A DNA stretch of 64,000 nucleotides. Source: Naumannella halotolerans (lineage in GTDB: Bacteria > Actinomycetota > Actinomycetes > Propionibacteriales > Propionibacteriaceae). The translations under genes and the position numbers were made by a program. The notes beneath the pieces are model-generated. The model did no database searches. It was given only the letters and a program-made list of their open reading frames with translations, and was not told the origin of the DNA. Positions within the stretch are counted from its first letter, which is position 1. Each line of letters starts with the position of its first letter. This document shows, in pieces, positions 51,065 to 61,576 of the stretch. The stretch is taken from NCBI RefSeq assembly GCF_004364645.1, contig NZ_SOAW01000001.1, positions 1,922,001 through 1,986,000 on the forward strand. Reading direction: 5' to 3'.

Positions 51065-51622
51065 GTGCGCAACCGCCTTCTCGCCGGAGTCGCCGTCGGC
51101 ACCGTCCTGCTCGCCGGCGGCTGCGGCGGCACCACGGTCACCGCGCCGGAACCGACCACCCCACCGATCGCCTCGGGCAGCCCGCCACCGCTTCCCGACG
51201 AGAGTGCCACGCCGAGCTTCGAGCCCGACGACGTCGAGCCGCGCTCCGGGCCGGAGACCGAGTTCGTCTCCCAGACCGGCCGGGGAACCCTGCAGGTGGT
51301 GGAGTTCGCCTGGCACGAGCAGGGCGCCGATGCCGAGGCCGTACCGCCGGAGAAGTCCTACCTGGTGCTGAAGTTGAAGATCACCTGCGCCGACGGCGAG
51401 TGCTACCACAATCCCGCCGCCTTCCGGGTGGACAGCGGCGACGGCGAGGTCACCTTCACCGGTGGACGCGACGGGTACGGCCCGTTGCTGGGCAGCGGGA
51501 CACTCGACACCGACGACGAGGTGGAGGGCATCGTCAGCTTCGACCTCACCCAGTCCGAGGCCACCCTGCAGTTCCTGGACGAGTTCGACGATGTCGCCGG
51601 TGAGGTCGAGATCCCCGAATGA
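51065..51622 (+). CDS. Lipoprotein of unknown function (DUF4352-like)
   Basis: A 185-residue exported protein. MRNRLLAGVAVGTVLLAGGC is a lipoprotein signal with a somewhat atypical AGGC lipobox, followed by a Pro/Ser/Thr-rich linker to about residue 60. The rest is beta-rich (TLQVVEFAWHEQG, SYLVLKLKITCADGECY) and resembles the Ig-like DUF4352 fold. Two Cys there may form a disulfide. GTG 51065 is preceded by CATCAT (51053-51058) at six bases with no Shine-Dalgarno, so it is probably leaderless. It starts 58 bases after the regulator. Confidence 0.72.
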   Translation: MRNRLLAGVAVGTVLLAGGCGGTTVTAPEPTTPPIASGSPPPLPDESATPSFEPDDVEPRSGPETEFVSQTGRGTLQVVEFAWHEQGADAEAVPPEKSYLVLKLKITCADGECYHNPAAFRVDSGDGEVTFTGGRDGYGPLLGSGTLDTDDEVEGIVSFDLTQSEATLQFLDEFDDVAGEVEIPE

Positions 51623-51704
51623 GCCCGGGGATTGCTGCCGCTGCCCTCCTCGATGTCGGACCGAGCGCCTAGAATCGACGGAGGTTCGACGGACAAGGAG
51701 CCCC

Positions 51705-52355
51705 ATGTCGCAGCAGTGGCCCGGTTATCACACCAATCCCTCCCCGTCGGATCCGTATTCCCCAGCAGACCCCTACGCCACCGAGCAGGGGTACGTCCCG
51801 ACGGGGTACGAGCCCAACCCGGCAGCCGGTGAGCCACCTCGACAAGGCATTGGCACCCCAGGCGCCGATGCCCCGCCCTGGGCCGCCGAAGCGACCGCCC
51901 CGTACCGGACCCCGGACCCGACGGCGGACTGGGGACAGCCGCAGTCCGGTTTCGACCCCGCCACCGCCGGTCGCCCCTACGATCACGGGTACGGCAACCA
52001 GACCACCAGCAGCGACCACGGGTACGGCGCCCCCTACGGTTACGGCCCCGGTCACGACCACCCGGGTTCGGCGATCGCGCCGTACCCGGCTGCGTCCCCC
52101 TACGCCCAGTTCGGCGACCGCCCGAACTCGTCACGGTCGAAGGTGGCGGCTGCCCTGCTGGCCTTCTTCCTCGGCACGTTCGGTGTGCACAACTTCTACC
52201 TCGGTCACACCGGTCGCGGGATCGCCCAGTTGCTGATCACCGTCCTGTCGCTGGGGTTCCTCGCGCCGTTCACCGCGATCTGGGCGCTGATCGAGTTCGT
52301 GCTGATCCTCACCGGCTCCTTGACCGACGCCGACGGCCGACCATTGTCCAACTGA
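51705..52355 (+). CDS. TM2-domain membrane protein
   Basis: A 216-residue protein. Residues 1-140 are low-complexity, rich in Pro, Tyr, Gly and Asp (many PYGYG/DHGYG-like patches). The C-terminal TM2 domain has two transmembrane helices and its signature ALLAFFLGTFGVHNFYLG followed by GRGIAQLL. ATG 51705 follows AAGGAG by five bases, and TAGAAT (51670-51675) is a likely -10 box. TM2 proteins are of unknown biochemical function. The Tyr/Pro-rich part is typical of actinobacterial members. Confidence 0.87.
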   Translation: MSQQWPGYHTNPSPSDPYSPADPYATEQGYVPTGYEPNPAAGEPPRQGIGTPGADAPPWAAEATAPYRTPDPTADWGQPQSGFDPATAGRPYDHGYGNQTTSSDHGYGAPYGYGPGHDHPGSAIAPYPAASPYAQFGDRPNSSRSKVAAALLAFFLGTFGVHNFYLGHTGRGIAQLLITVLSLGFLAPFTAIWALIEFVLILTGSLTDADGRPLSN

Positions 52356-52404
52356 CCAACTGTCCAACTGACCTCACCATTCGGCCCGCCGCAGGCCGGA
52401 CGGG

Positions 52405-52410
52405 TACCCT
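52405..52410 (+). promoter_or_regulatory. -10 hexamer TACCCT for leaderless purU
   Basis: TACCCT is followed by six bases and the GTG of purU. The same hexamer with the same spacing precedes the gene at 16186. No Shine-Dalgarno is present. Confidence 0.55.
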
Positions 52411-52416
52411 GCCGGG

Positions 52417-53289
52417 GTGTCGCAGTCCCCGCAGAACCTGCCCGAAACCCCAGAGTCGCACCTGGTGCTCACGCTGACCTGCCCCGATCGCCCCGGCATC
52501 GTCCACGCCGTCACCGGTGCGGTCGTCGAGGCCGGTGGCAACATCACCGAGTTGCAGCAGTTCTCAGCCGACTCCGGACAGTTCTTCCTCCGGCTGCAGG
52601 CGAAGGTCAACGACCCCGCAGTCCTGCGTACCCGACTGGCCGAGATCTCCCCCCGCTTCGACGCCGGCTGGAACCTGGACCGGGTCGACCGGAAGGTACG
52701 GACGCTGATCCTGGCCTCGAAGGCCGGCCACTGCCTGAACCAGCTCCTCTTCGCCCAGCGTGACGGCACCTTGCCGATCGAGGTGCCGCAGGTGCTGGCC
52801 AACCACCCGAACCTGGCCGAGCTGGCCGACTTCCACCAGGTCCCGTTCGAGCACCTGCCGGTGACCCCGCAGACCAAGTCCGCCTTCGAGGACCGGGTAC
52901 GGCAGATCGTCGCCGAGCACGACATCGAACTGGTGGTGCTGGCCCGGTACATGCAGATCCTCTCCCCCGAGCTGTGCGCCGATCTGGCCGGCAAGGCGAT
53001 CAACATCCACCACTCGTTCCTTCCCGGTTTCAAGGGCGCCAACCCGTACCGGCAGGCACACGAACGCGGAGTGAAGCTGATCGGTGCCACCGCACACTTC
53101 GTCACCAGCGAGCTCGACGAGGGACCGATCATCGAACAGGACGTGATCCGCGTCGACCATTCCCGCACCCCGAGTGAGCTGGTCCGGATCGGCCAGGACG
53201 CGGAGTCGCGGACCCTCACCGAGGCGGTACGGCTGTTCGCCCAGCACCGGGTGCTGCTCGACGGTCGCCGGACGGTCGTCTTCTCCTGA
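52417..53289 (+). CDS. purU: Formyltetrahydrofolate deformylase
   Basis: A 290-residue enzyme hydrolysing 10-formyl-THF to formate and THF. It provides formate for PurT and keeps the folate pool balanced. An N-terminal ACT domain ([20 protein letters not shown], residues 15-90) precedes a formyltransferase-like domain with [14 protein letters not shown] (about 210) and [16 protein letters not shown]. The catalytic Asn/His/Asp set is seen as N-I-H-H and the D of SELDEGP. GTG 52417 fits the leaderless pattern. It should not be confused with purN (56491-57084), which lacks the ACT domain. Confidence 0.94.
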   Translation: MSQSPQNLPETPESHLVLTLTCPDRPGIVHAVTGAVVEAGGNITELQQFSADSGQFFLRLQAKVNDPAVLRTRLAEISPRFDAGWNLDRVDRKVRTLILASKAGHCLNQLLFAQRDGTLPIEVPQVLANHPNLAELADFHQVPFEHLPVTPQTKSAFEDRVRQIVAEHDIELVVLARYMQILSPELCADLAGKAINIHHSFLPGFKGANPYRQAHERGVKLIGATAHFVTSELDEGPIIEQDVIRVDHSRTPSELVRIGQDAESRTLTEAVRLFAQHRVLLDGRRTVVFS

Positions 53290-53525
53290 CTCGCTTCACC
53301 TGGGAGCACACGCTCCTTCAGCAGCCGGTCCCGCCTGACCCGTTCCCATCGGTGCCCGCCGGGGCTCTCCCCTGCCGTGCGGCCAGCCGCCGACCGCCAC
53401 CTCGCAAGTGTTCCGGTCGGCCCGGGTCGGCCGATCGCCCGGACCGATCCCACCCGGCGCCACCGGCCGCCGCAGTGCTAGCGTCGGTTCACCGATCCGC
53501 CACCGCTGCCATCAGGAGAAGTCTC

Positions 53526-54518
<993 letters not shown>

Positions 54519-54519
54519 G

Positions 54520-54554
54520 CCGCCGGGGCCCGGTCAGAAACCCGGGCCCGGCGG
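54520..54554. terminator. Hairpin shared by mdh and the DUF3017 gene
   Basis: CCGCCGGGGCCCGG pairs with CCGGGCCCGGCGG (one bulged G, loop TCAGAAAC). It begins two bases after the mdh stop. The right arm and loop form the last codons of the leftward gene, so it can end both transcripts. Confidence 0.6.
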
Positions 54555-54854
54555 TGGGATCACCACGGCCAGGACAACGATCCCGGTACCGCTGAGCAGC
54601 AACACCGCGGTGTCCATCGCCCGTGAGCGCACCTGCAACGGTCCGGCCAGCCGAACCGGCAGCAGCAGACGACACAAGGCGGCGAGCAGGACCGCCCCGC
54701 CGCAGATCATCAGGCCGAGTCTCCACGCCCCGACCGCGGTGACCAGCAGACCGGCCAGCAGCACTGCGCACGCCGTGAGCACCGCCACCAGGTCACCTCG
54801 AGCGCCCTGGGTGTCGTCGGTCACCGGGCCCCTGTCAGCCCCCCTGTCAGCCAT
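54534..54854 (-). CDS. DUF3017-family small membrane protein
   Basis: A 106-residue protein with three hydrophobic segments (about residues 22-40, 45-62 and 80-98) and a short polar N-terminus. Its size, helix pattern and position next to mdh and downstream of purH fit the actinobacterial DUF3017 family, whose function is unknown. ATG 54854 is the family-like start. Its 3' end overlaps the mdh terminator hairpin. Confidence 0.7.
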   Translation of the reverse strand: MADRGADRGPVTDDTQGARGDLVAVLTACAVLLAGLLVTAVGAWRLGLMICGGAVLLAALCRLLLPVRLAGPLQVRSRAMDTAVLLLSGTGIVVLAVVIPPPGPGF

Positions 54855-54917
54855 TGTCCCGCCCTCTCCGCGGCCGGGCTCCCGGCCCGACCGCTCGGCG
54901 CCTGCGCAGCCAGGCCA

Positions 54918-56510
54918 TCAGTGGAAGAAGTGCCGGGTCTGGGTCAGGTACATCGTCACCCCGGCCGCCTGGGCGGCCTCGATGGTCTCGGCGTCGCGGA
55001 TCGAACCACCGGGCTGCACGATAGCCCGTACCCCGGCATCGATCAGGATCTGCGGACCGTCGGCGAACGGGAAGAACGCATCGGAGGCGGCCACCGAGCC
55101 GTAGACCCGGTCACCGGCGCGGCGTACCGCCAGGCGACAGGAGTCGACCCGGTTCACCTGGCCCATGCCGACACCGACCGCGGCGGTGTCCTTGGCCAGC
55201 AGGATCGCATTGGACTTGACCGCCCGTACCGCCCGCCAGGCGAAGGCCAGATCGGCCAGGGTGGCCTCGTCGGCTGCCCGGCCCGACACCAGCTGCCAGT
55301 TGGCGGGATCGTCCCCCTCGGCCTGGTACCGATCCACCTGCTGCACCAGCAGCCCGCCGGAGATGGAACGCTGCTCGGTCGGACTCGGTTCGGTGATCGG
55401 GCACCGCAGGATCCGCAGGTTCTTCTTCGCCTGCAGCCTCTCCAGCGCCTCGGGGCTGTAGTCAGGTGCGACGATCACCTCGGTGAACACCTCGGCCACC
55501 TGGGCGGCCATCTCCGCGTCCACCTCCCGGTTGGTGGCGATCACCCCGCCGTAGGCCGAGACGGGGTCGGTCGCATGGGCGGCCCGATGGGCGGCGGCGA
55601 TGTCTGCGGCAACTGCGATGCCGCACGGGTTGGAATGCTTGATGATCGCCACCGCGGGCTCGGTGAAGTCGAGTGCGGCCCGGCGGGCGGAATCGGCATC
55701 GACCCAGTTGTTGTAGGACATCGGTTTGCCGTGCAGCTGTTCGGCGCCGGCCAGCCCCGGCTCCTGACCGCGGTAGAGCGCGGCGGCCTGGTGGGAGTTC
55801 TCCCCGTACCGCAGCACCTCGGCCCGCCGCCAGGTGGCCCCACGCCATTCGGGAAAGCCGGTGCCCTCGGAAGTGTCGGTGAGCACCGATCCCATCCAAC
55901 CGGCGACGGCGACGTCGTAGGTGGCCGTGTGCTGGTAGGCGCGGGCGGCCAGCAGGGTCCGCTCGGCCAGGGTGAAGCCGCCGTTGTCGAGTGCGGCGAA
56001 CAACTGCGGGTACTGGTCGGGAGAGGTGATGATGGCGATCGAGGCGTGGTTCTTGGCCGAGGCCCGGACCATCGCCGGCCCGCCGATGTCGATCTGCTCG
56101 ATCACCTGCGCCGGGGCGGCACCGGAGGCGACCGTCTCGGCGAACGGGTACAGGTTGCTGACCACCAGGTCGAACGGCGCGATCCCCAGTTCCTCGAGCT
56201 GAGCCAGATGCTCGGGCCGTCGCTGATCGGCCAGGATCCCGCCGTGGATCGCCGGGTGCAGCGTCTTCACCCGTCCGTCGAGCATCTCCGGGGAGCCGGT
56301 CACCTGTTCCACCTCGGTCACCTGCAGGCCGGCGGCGGCCAACTGCCTGGCCGTCGACCCGGTGGAGACGACCTCCACCGAAGCGGCCTTCAGCGCCGCG
56401 GCGAGCTCGGACAGGTGCGCCTTGTCGTAGACCGAGACCAGCGCCCGGCGGATCGGCCTGCGACCGTCGGCACCGGTGCCTTCGACGGGATCAGACGGGG
56501 CGTTGCTCAT
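54918..56510 (-). CDS. purH: Bifunctional AICAR transformylase/IMP cyclohydrolase
   Basis: A 530-residue bifunctional enzyme of the last two steps of IMP synthesis. The N-terminal IMP cyclohydrolase domain starts [18 protein letters not shown] and has [10 protein letters not shown]; the C-terminal AICAR transformylase domain includes the catalytic Lys/His region [11 protein letters not shown] (about 290) and [10 protein letters not shown] with the C-terminal GGSIRD. ATG 56510 lies inside purN, a 20-base overlap. It belongs to a perM-purN-purH transcript. The end ([11 protein letters not shown]) is standard. Confidence 0.96.
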   Translation of the reverse strand: MSNAPSDPVEGTGADGRRPIRRALVSVYDKAHLSELAAALKAASVEVVSTGSTARQLAAAGLQVTEVEQVTGSPEMLDGRVKTLHPAIHGGILADQRRPEHLAQLEELGIAPFDLVVSNLYPFAETVASGAAPAQVIEQIDIGGPAMVRASAKNHASIAIITSPDQYPQLFAALDNGGFTLAERTLLAARAYQHTATYDVAVAGWMGSVLTDTSEGTGFPEWRGATWRRAEVLRYGENSHQAAALYRGQEPGLAGAEQLHGKPMSYNNWVDADSARRAALDFTEPAVAIIKHSNPCGIAVAADIAAAHRAAHATDPVSAYGGVIATNREVDAEMAAQVAEVFTEVIVAPDYSPEALERLQAKKNLRILRCPITEPSPTEQRSISGGLLVQQVDRYQAEGDDPANWQLVSGRAADEATLADLAFAWRAVRAVKSNAILLAKDTAAVGVGMGQVNRVDSCRLAVRRAGDRVYGSVAASDAFFPFADGPQILIDAGVRAIVQPGGSIRDAETIEAAQAAGVTMYLTQTRHFFH

Positions 56511-57084
56511 GGTTCTCCTCCTCGGCGAGCCGGCCGACGGTGTCGATCAGGATCTGCCGTTCGATGGTCTTGATGCGTTCGTGCAACGAGTCGGCGGTGT
56601 CATCGGTCTGCACCGGTACGGCGGCCTGGTCGATGATCCGGCCGGTGTCGACACCCTCGTCGACCCAGAAGATGGTCGCCCCGCTCACCCGTACCCCATG
56701 GGCGAGGGCATCGCGTACCGCATGCGCACCCGGGAAGGAGGGCAGCAGGGACGGGTGGGTGTTGATCATCGCGCCGCCGAAGCGCTGCAGGAACGCGGGC
56801 CCGACGATCCGCATGAACCCGGCGCTGACCACCAGATCGGGTGCGAACTCCTCCACCGCGCGGCACAGGGCCCGATTCCATTCGTCACGATCGGCACCCT
56901 TGGCCAGCGGTACGACCGCCGTCGGGATCCCGGCCGTCGCTGCACGCTGCAGGGCCTGCGCCTCGCCACGGTCGGTGACCAGCCCGGCGATCTGCACCTC
57001 GAGAGTGCCGTCGGCGACGGCATCGATCAGGGACTGGAACAGGGAGCCGGTACCGGAGGCCAGTACGACGATTCGGTACGCCAC
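56491..57084 (-). CDS. purN: Phosphoribosylglycinamide formyltransferase
   Basis: A 197-residue GAR transformylase using 10-formyl-THF in purine synthesis. Motifs are [12 protein letters not shown] near the N-terminus, [23 protein letters not shown] (catalytic Asn/His) and [10 protein letters not shown] (catalytic Asp). GTG 57084 is used; TAGGCT lies seven bases upstream, overlapping the perM stop, suggesting an additional leaderless start inside the operon. It overlaps purH by 20 bases. Confidence 0.95.
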   Translation of the reverse strand: MAYRIVVLASGTGSLFQSLIDAVADGTLEVQIAGLVTDRGEAQALQRAATAGIPTAVVPLAKGADRDEWNRALCRAVEEFAPDLVVSAGFMRIVGPAFLQRFGGAMINTHPSLLPSFPGAHAVRDALAHGVRVSGATIFWVDEGVDTGRIIDQAAVPVQTDDTADSLHERIKTIERQILIDTVGRLAEEENHEQRPV

Positions 57085-57094
57085 GCGCAGCAGC

Positions 57095-58321
57095 CTAACC
57101 GGTCGCCTGCTGTTCTCGCCTCGCCCGCAGACCCACGATCATCATGGCGAAGAAGGCTGCGGTGAGCGCCATCGCCCCGGGTACGTAGGCGAGCAGCTGC
57201 GGCAACCGGGGTCCGAGGTCGACCAACCGCTCGGTTCCCAGGTCGCCGCCGGCAGACCACCCCAGCAGCACCCAGCAGGCACCGGCCAGCAGCCCGGCGG
57301 TGCCGGCGACCGCGATCGCCTCGGTCAGCGATGCCTGGGGACGCCTGCCGGTGACCATCACGGCAGCGCCGAGCCCGGCCAGTGCGGCCACCACGAACCA
57401 CGCCGCGGCAGCGATCGGCGGCATTCCCTCGGTCGGCAAGGCCCCGAACAGCGGGATCCCCGGCAGCAGGCCGAGCTCCACCCCACCCGGTGCCACCACC
57501 GAGGCGTCGCCGAGGCCGAAGCCCGCGCCCAGGGCGTAACTGGTCGCCCAGATCACCGCGTTCACCAGATAGGCCAATTGGGCCACCGCCAGGCCTGCCG
57601 AGGCCAGTCCCCCGACCTGCAGCCCGGTGACCAGGGCTGCCACCTGCTCCCGGTGGGTGAACAGGCTCCAGCTGAACAATGCCGCCCCGACGATGCCCGG
57701 GATCACCACCGCGGTGGCGGTCGCCAGCGGCAACGCGGCCACCGGCGCCGGGAGCAGCGCCGGCGCTGCGGGCAGCGCGCGCACCGCCCCGAGACCGCTG
57801 CCGATCAGCGCCACCACGGCGGCGCCGATCAGGGCCGCACCCAGCGGTCGTCCGACCAGCGCGGCGATACCGGTGATCACCACGACATAGGTGCCGGTGA
57901 TCGTGGCGGTCACGACCAGGGCGCTCCTGAGCGGCCCCTCGGCCTGCGGATGCGGTGTGGGCGGATGTTCCTCCCGACGACCGCGTACCGCGATCGAACT
58001 GAGCCACCCCAACAGGGCGATGATCGCCGCCGTGAAGGTCAACGGGATGATCGTCCAGCCGGGTTCGGACACCCCGTGGGCGAGCAGCCAGACGGTGGTG
58101 CCGTAGCCGATCGCGTCGGCGAAATCCTCGGTCGGCCCGGCCAGCCACCCCAGGACCACCGCAGCGGTGGCCAAGGTCCAGCCGGCGACCGCGGTGAGCC
58201 CCGCAGCACCCAGCGCCAGCATCCACCAAGGGAGTTTCGGCGCTTCACCGTGGGAGCGTTCTTCTGCTCGCACTCGGAACCGCAGCGGGGTCGCATGCGT
58301 TCGGGTGGTGGAGCTGCTCAT
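57095..58321 (-). CDS. perM: PerM-like (DUF6350) integral membrane protein
   Basis: A 408-residue protein with about nine to ten hydrophobic segments and a polar N-terminus of some 30 residues. It sits immediately upstream of purN-purH, exactly as the mycobacterial gene for PerM (Rv0955), an integral membrane protein tied to cell division and persistence. The sequence has no enzyme motif; conserved features include IGYGTTVWLLAHG and GLASAGLAVAQLAYLVNAV. The assignment leans on synteny, size and topology. ATG 58321 is used. Confidence 0.8.
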   Translation of the reverse strand: MSSSTTRTHATPLRFRVRAEERSHGEAPKLPWWMLALGAAGLTAVAGWTLATAAVVLGWLAGPTEDFADAIGYGTTVWLLAHGVSEPGWTIIPLTFTAAIIALLGWLSSIAVRGRREEHPPTPHPQAEGPLRSALVVTATITGTYVVVITGIAALVGRPLGAALIGAAVVALIGSGLGAVRALPAAPALLPAPVAALPLATATAVVIPGIVGAALFSWSLFTHREQVAALVTGLQVGGLASAGLAVAQLAYLVNAVIWATSYALGAGFGLGDASVVAPGGVELGLLPGIPLFGALPTEGMPPIAAAAWFVVAALAGLGAAVMVTGRRPQASLTEAIAVAGTAGLLAGACWVLLGWSAGGDLGTERLVDLGPRLPQLLAYVPGAMALTAAFFAMMIVGLRARREQQATG

Positions 58322-58420
58322 ACGGCCCCATGTTTCCGCACCAGCGGCGAGGAAATCGCGATGACGCGCTGGCCGAGCTAAAGTTGTTCGGTCTCTGTCA
58401 ACCAGAAAGGACGTCGCCCC

Positions 58421-60484
58421 GTGACTGAAGGGCAGGAGAACCGCCCCCGTCGGGCAGCCTCCGACGATGACCGATCAACCCCGTCGACGGACGCCGCGAG
58501 CCCCACAGGTGGGCGCCGCGCTGTCGACGCAGATGCGTCATCGGCAGCCCCGACGACTTCTGGTGGCTCCCCGTCCTCGCCCGATGGCGATGTCGATGCC
58601 GCGGCGAAGGCCCGCCGGGGCCTGCTGCCGGAACCGGTGCTGCAGGCCGATCAGCGTCCTGCCCGGCAGGTCCGCGTGCAGCGGTCCAGTTCGTCGCCGA
58701 CGACCGACGAGGCGCGCAACGCCGAGACGGTGATGCTGCCGAAGGTCACCGACGACTCACCGGCCCCCGATTCCACCAGGCCCGCTGCCGGTACGGCGGC
58801 CGCGGCGGTCGCCGGGTCCGCAGCCGCGGCCGGTGCCGGTGCCGGCAAGGAACAGGCGGCCGCGGCGACCTCGCACGACCCCGACGCGACCAATGTCATC
58901 CCGGTGGTGAAGGAACCGCTGGCCAAGCCGGAGCCGGCGGCGAGCAGTGGCGCTGCGGCCACGACCGGCGACGCCGAAGCAGCCACCGCGCCCGGTGTTG
59001 CGGCGGCCGCCCAGCCCAACCCCTGGGCGCGTCCCGGTTCGGCCTCGGCCTCGGCCGCCTCACCGGGTACCGCCCAGCAGCCCAAGGTGGCCGCGGCGCA
59101 GGCGGCGAAGGATCCGGCTGCCGACGCCAACGAGCCACAACCGCCGAAGGTCCGTCGCTCCCGCAGCGCCGGCTGGGCGCCGGCCGACGGTGCGGATCGG
59201 ACCCGCCGGCGCCGGGTGATCGCGCTGAGCGTCGCCACGGCAGCAGTGCTGCTCTCGGTGATCTCGCTGGTCACCTTCGCCGCGCTCGGTCCGCAGCGCG
59301 GCGTGGTCGCCGGTGAACCGGCGCAGACCGTGGAACCGACACCGCCGGCTGTGGTGAACGCCGATTCGTTGATGACCGCCGAGGAGGCGACGAAGATCGA
59401 CGACTCCCGTGACTGGACCGTCCGCGACACCCAGCCGGGCCGTGGTTCCTACGAGCCGGTCTGCATCGGTTCGGACCCCAACCTGCCGGCACCGGAGCTG
59501 AGCCACTGGCGCAGCCTGGAGGCCACCGGTGACGACAGCACCGCAGCCCTGCACATCGCCGATGCCTACTCCACGGCCGAACAGGCCGAGGAGGTCTACG
59601 ACAACTACCTCGCCGCGCTCGGTGACTGCAGCCGCGGGGGTACGTTCTGGCTCCGCAACGGGATCGAGATCTCCGGTCTCGGCGATGAGGCAGCCGGCGC
59701 CGTCGCCACCTACCAGTCCACCGAGGACGACGAGCAGCACAGCGTCGTCGTCTCGCGTACCGGCCGGATCGTCGAGGTCGTGGACGCCACCCGGACGAAG
59801 GACACCTTGGACTCGCAGAACATCGTCGACGCCTTGGCGCCGGCGGTGAACCGCCAGTGCAACATCGCCGGCGGGCTGTGCGCCTCGGGCAAGCTGGAGG
59901 CCTCCGACACCGCACCGGCGCAGCCGGCGGATCCGCAGGGCTTCCTGGTCGGTGCCGACATCCCCCGGATCAGCAAGGGTGTCGGCCAGTGGGGTGAGGG
60001 TGCGATCAGCGACTCGGTCGATCTGCGTACCAGCCAGTGCGTCGGTCAGGACCTTGCCGATGCCGGAGGCTCGGACGCCGAGGGTCAACAGATGACCATG
60101 TTGCTCACCGACGACACCGCCCTACCGGACAACTTCGGTCTGGACGAGGTCGTGATCAGCCTGAAGGACGCCAATGCGGCCAACGAGCTGCGGGACAACA
60201 TCGTCGAGAGCCTGGAAGGGTGCGCCGATGCACGACTGACCGCCAAGGCCGACAAGGTCGGTGACGACCTGAAGTTCGACGTCGGTGACGACGAGGCCGT
60301 CGGTGCGGCCTACACCGCCGAGGACAAGGTCGACGAGTCGCAGGCGACCAACTTCCGGCTCGGTCTGGTGACGGTGGACAACAAGATCGTCTTCGTGCAG
60401 GCGACCAACGTGACCGATGACTTCAACTTCACCGACGACCAGTGGCGGGCCGTGGTGACCCGCGCCGCCGAGCGCAGCGTCTGA
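58421..60484 (+). CDS. Membrane-anchored protein with disordered N-terminus and PknH-like sensor domain
   Basis: A 687-residue protein. Residues 1-260 are low-complexity, rich in Ala, Pro, Ser, Thr and acidic residues. One transmembrane helix spans about 267-290 (RVIALSVATAAVLLSVISLV). The outside part (300-687) carries pairs of Cys (YEPVCIG ... GDCSRGG, QCNIAGGLC, SQCVGQ ... EGCAD) and two related modules, resembling the extracytoplasmic domain of PknH-type kinases. There is no kinase domain. GTG 58421 follows AAAGGA; TAAAGT (58380-58385) is a likely -10 box. A strong hairpin follows at 60498. Confidence 0.7.
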   Translation: MTEGQENRPRRAASDDDRSTPSTDAASPTGGRRAVDADASSAAPTTSGGSPSSPDGDVDAAAKARRGLLPEPVLQADQRPARQVRVQRSSSSPTTDEARNAETVMLPKVTDDSPAPDSTRPAAGTAAAAVAGSAAAAGAGAGKEQAAAATSHDPDATNVIPVVKEPLAKPEPAASSGAAATTGDAEAATAPGVAAAAQPNPWARPGSASASAASPGTAQQPKVAAAQAAKDPAADANEPQPPKVRRSRSAGWAPADGADRTRRRRVIALSVATAAVLLSVISLVTFAALGPQRGVVAGEPAQTVEPTPPAVVNADSLMTAEEATKIDDSRDWTVRDTQPGRGSYEPVCIGSDPNLPAPELSHWRSLEATGDDSTAALHIADAYSTAEQAEEVYDNYLAALGDCSRGGTFWLRNGIEISGLGDEAAGAVATYQSTEDDEQHSVVVSRTGRIVEVVDATRTKDTLDSQNIVDALAPAVNRQCNIAGGLCASGKLEASDTAPAQPADPQGFLVGADIPRISKGVGQWGEGAISDSVDLRTSQCVGQDLADAGGSDAEGQQMTMLLTDDTALPDNFGLDEVVISLKDANAANELRDNIVESLEGCADARLTAKADKVGDDLKFDVGDDEAVGAAYTAEDKVDESQATNFRLGLVTVDNKIVFVQATNVTDDFNFTDDQWRAVVTRAAERSV

Positions 60485-60497
60485 GCCACGACCGAAC

Positions 60498-60529
60498 ACG
60501 GCCCCGGAGCAGCCTTGCTCCGGGGCCGT
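60498..60529 (+). terminator. Perfect 14-bp terminator hairpin
   Basis: ACGGCCCCGGAGCA and TGCTCCGGGGCCGT with a GCCT loop, 14 bases after the stop of the sensor-like gene. TCGTCGTCC follows rather than a true U-tract. Confidence 0.7.
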
Positions 60530-60540
60530 TCGTCGTCCCG

Positions 60541-60622
60541 GGCGGAACTGCCAGCCGGAACACCCGAGCCATGACCTGCACGCCGGGCATTCGAGCCGGG
60601 ACATGCAGGCCGGGACATGCAA
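60541..60622 (+). repeat. Degenerate 14-15-bp tandem units between two terminators
   Basis: Units of the form GCCGGGACATGCA are seen at about 60595 and 60610, preceded by weaker copies (GCCGGGCATTCGA, AGCCGGAACACCCGA). The row fills the gap between the sensor-gene hairpin and the suc terminator. No gene is seen here. Confidence 0.45.
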
Positions 60623-60654
60623 ATGGGGCCCGGCCCCAACGGACCGGACCCCAT
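60623..60654 (-). terminator. Terminator of the sucCD operon
   Basis: ATGGGGCCCGG pairs with CCGGACCCCAT (10 of 11). Read in the suc direction it is followed by TTTGC and starts 15 bases after the sucD stop. Confidence 0.6.
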
Positions 60655-60669
60655 GCGGGAACGCTGCGC

Positions 60670-61560
60670 TCAGGCAGACAACCCCTGCATGATCTCGCGC
60701 ATGCGCTCGGCGGTCTCGCTGGGGGTCTTGCCGACCTTCACCCCGGCTGCCTCGAGTGCTTCCTTCTTCGCTGCCGCAGTACCGGCCGAACCGGAGACGA
60801 TCGCACCGGCGTGACCCATGGTCTTGCCCTCCGGTGCGGTGAATCCGGCGACGTAGCCGACAACCGGCTTGGTGACATTGGCCTTGATGTAGTCGGCAGC
60901 CCGCTCCTCGGCGTCGCCACCGATCTCACCGATCATCACGATGGCATCGGTCTCCGGGTCGTTCTGGAAGGCCTCCAGGGCGTCGATGTGGGTGGTGCCG
61001 ATGATCGGGTCACCACCGATACCGATCGCGGTGGAGAAGCCGAACTCCCGCAGCTCGTACATCATCTGGTACGTCAGGGTGCCCGACTTGCTGACCAGAC
61101 CGATCCGGCCGGGGCCGGCGATGTTGGCCGGGATGATGCCGGCATTGGACTTCCCGGGGCTGATCAGACCCGGGCAGTTCGGTCCGACGATCCGGGTCTG
61201 CTTGCCCAGTGAGTAGTTGAAGAACTCCGCGGAGTCCTTCACCGGGATGCCCTCGGTGATCACCACGGCCAACGGGATGTCGGCGTCGATCGCCTCCACC
61301 ACGGCGGCCTTGGCGAAAGCCGGCGGGACGAAGAGCACCGAGACATTGGCCCCGGTCTCCTTCATCGCCTCGGCGACCGTACCGAAGACCGGCACCGAGA
61401 CACCGTCGGGGAAGTCGACAGTGGTGCCGGCCTTGCGGGGGTTCACCCCGCCGACGACCTTGGTCCCGGAGGCGAGCATCCGGGTGGTGTGCTTCATGCC
61501 CTCGGAGCCGGTCATGCCCTGGACGATGACCAAGCTGTTGTCATCCAGAAAAATAGCCAT
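60670..61560 (-). CDS. sucD: Succinyl-CoA synthetase alpha subunit
   Basis: A 296-residue subunit that carries the phosphohistidine and binds CoA in the TCA step succinyl-CoA to succinate. CoA-binding [15 protein letters not shown] is at the N-terminus; the phosphohistidine loop is [13 protein letters not shown] (His near residue 250). [12 protein letters not shown] and [11 protein letters not shown] are typical. It lies 16 bases after sucC on the same strand. Confidence 0.96.
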   Translation of the reverse strand: MAIFLDDNSLVIVQGMTGSEGMKHTTRMLASGTKVVGGVNPRKAGTTVDFPDGVSVPVFGTVAEAMKETGANVSVLFVPPAFAKAAVVEAIDADIPLAVVITEGIPVKDSAEFFNYSLGKQTRIVGPNCPGLISPGKSNAGIIPANIAGPGRIGLVSKSGTLTYQMMYELREFGFSTAIGIGGDPIIGTTHIDALEAFQNDPETDAIVMIGEIGGDAEERAADYIKANVTKPVVGYVAGFTAPEGKTMGHAGAIVSGSAGTAAAKKEALEAAGVKVGKTPSETAERMREIMQGLSA

Positions 61561-61576
61561 TCTGTTGCGTCCGTCC

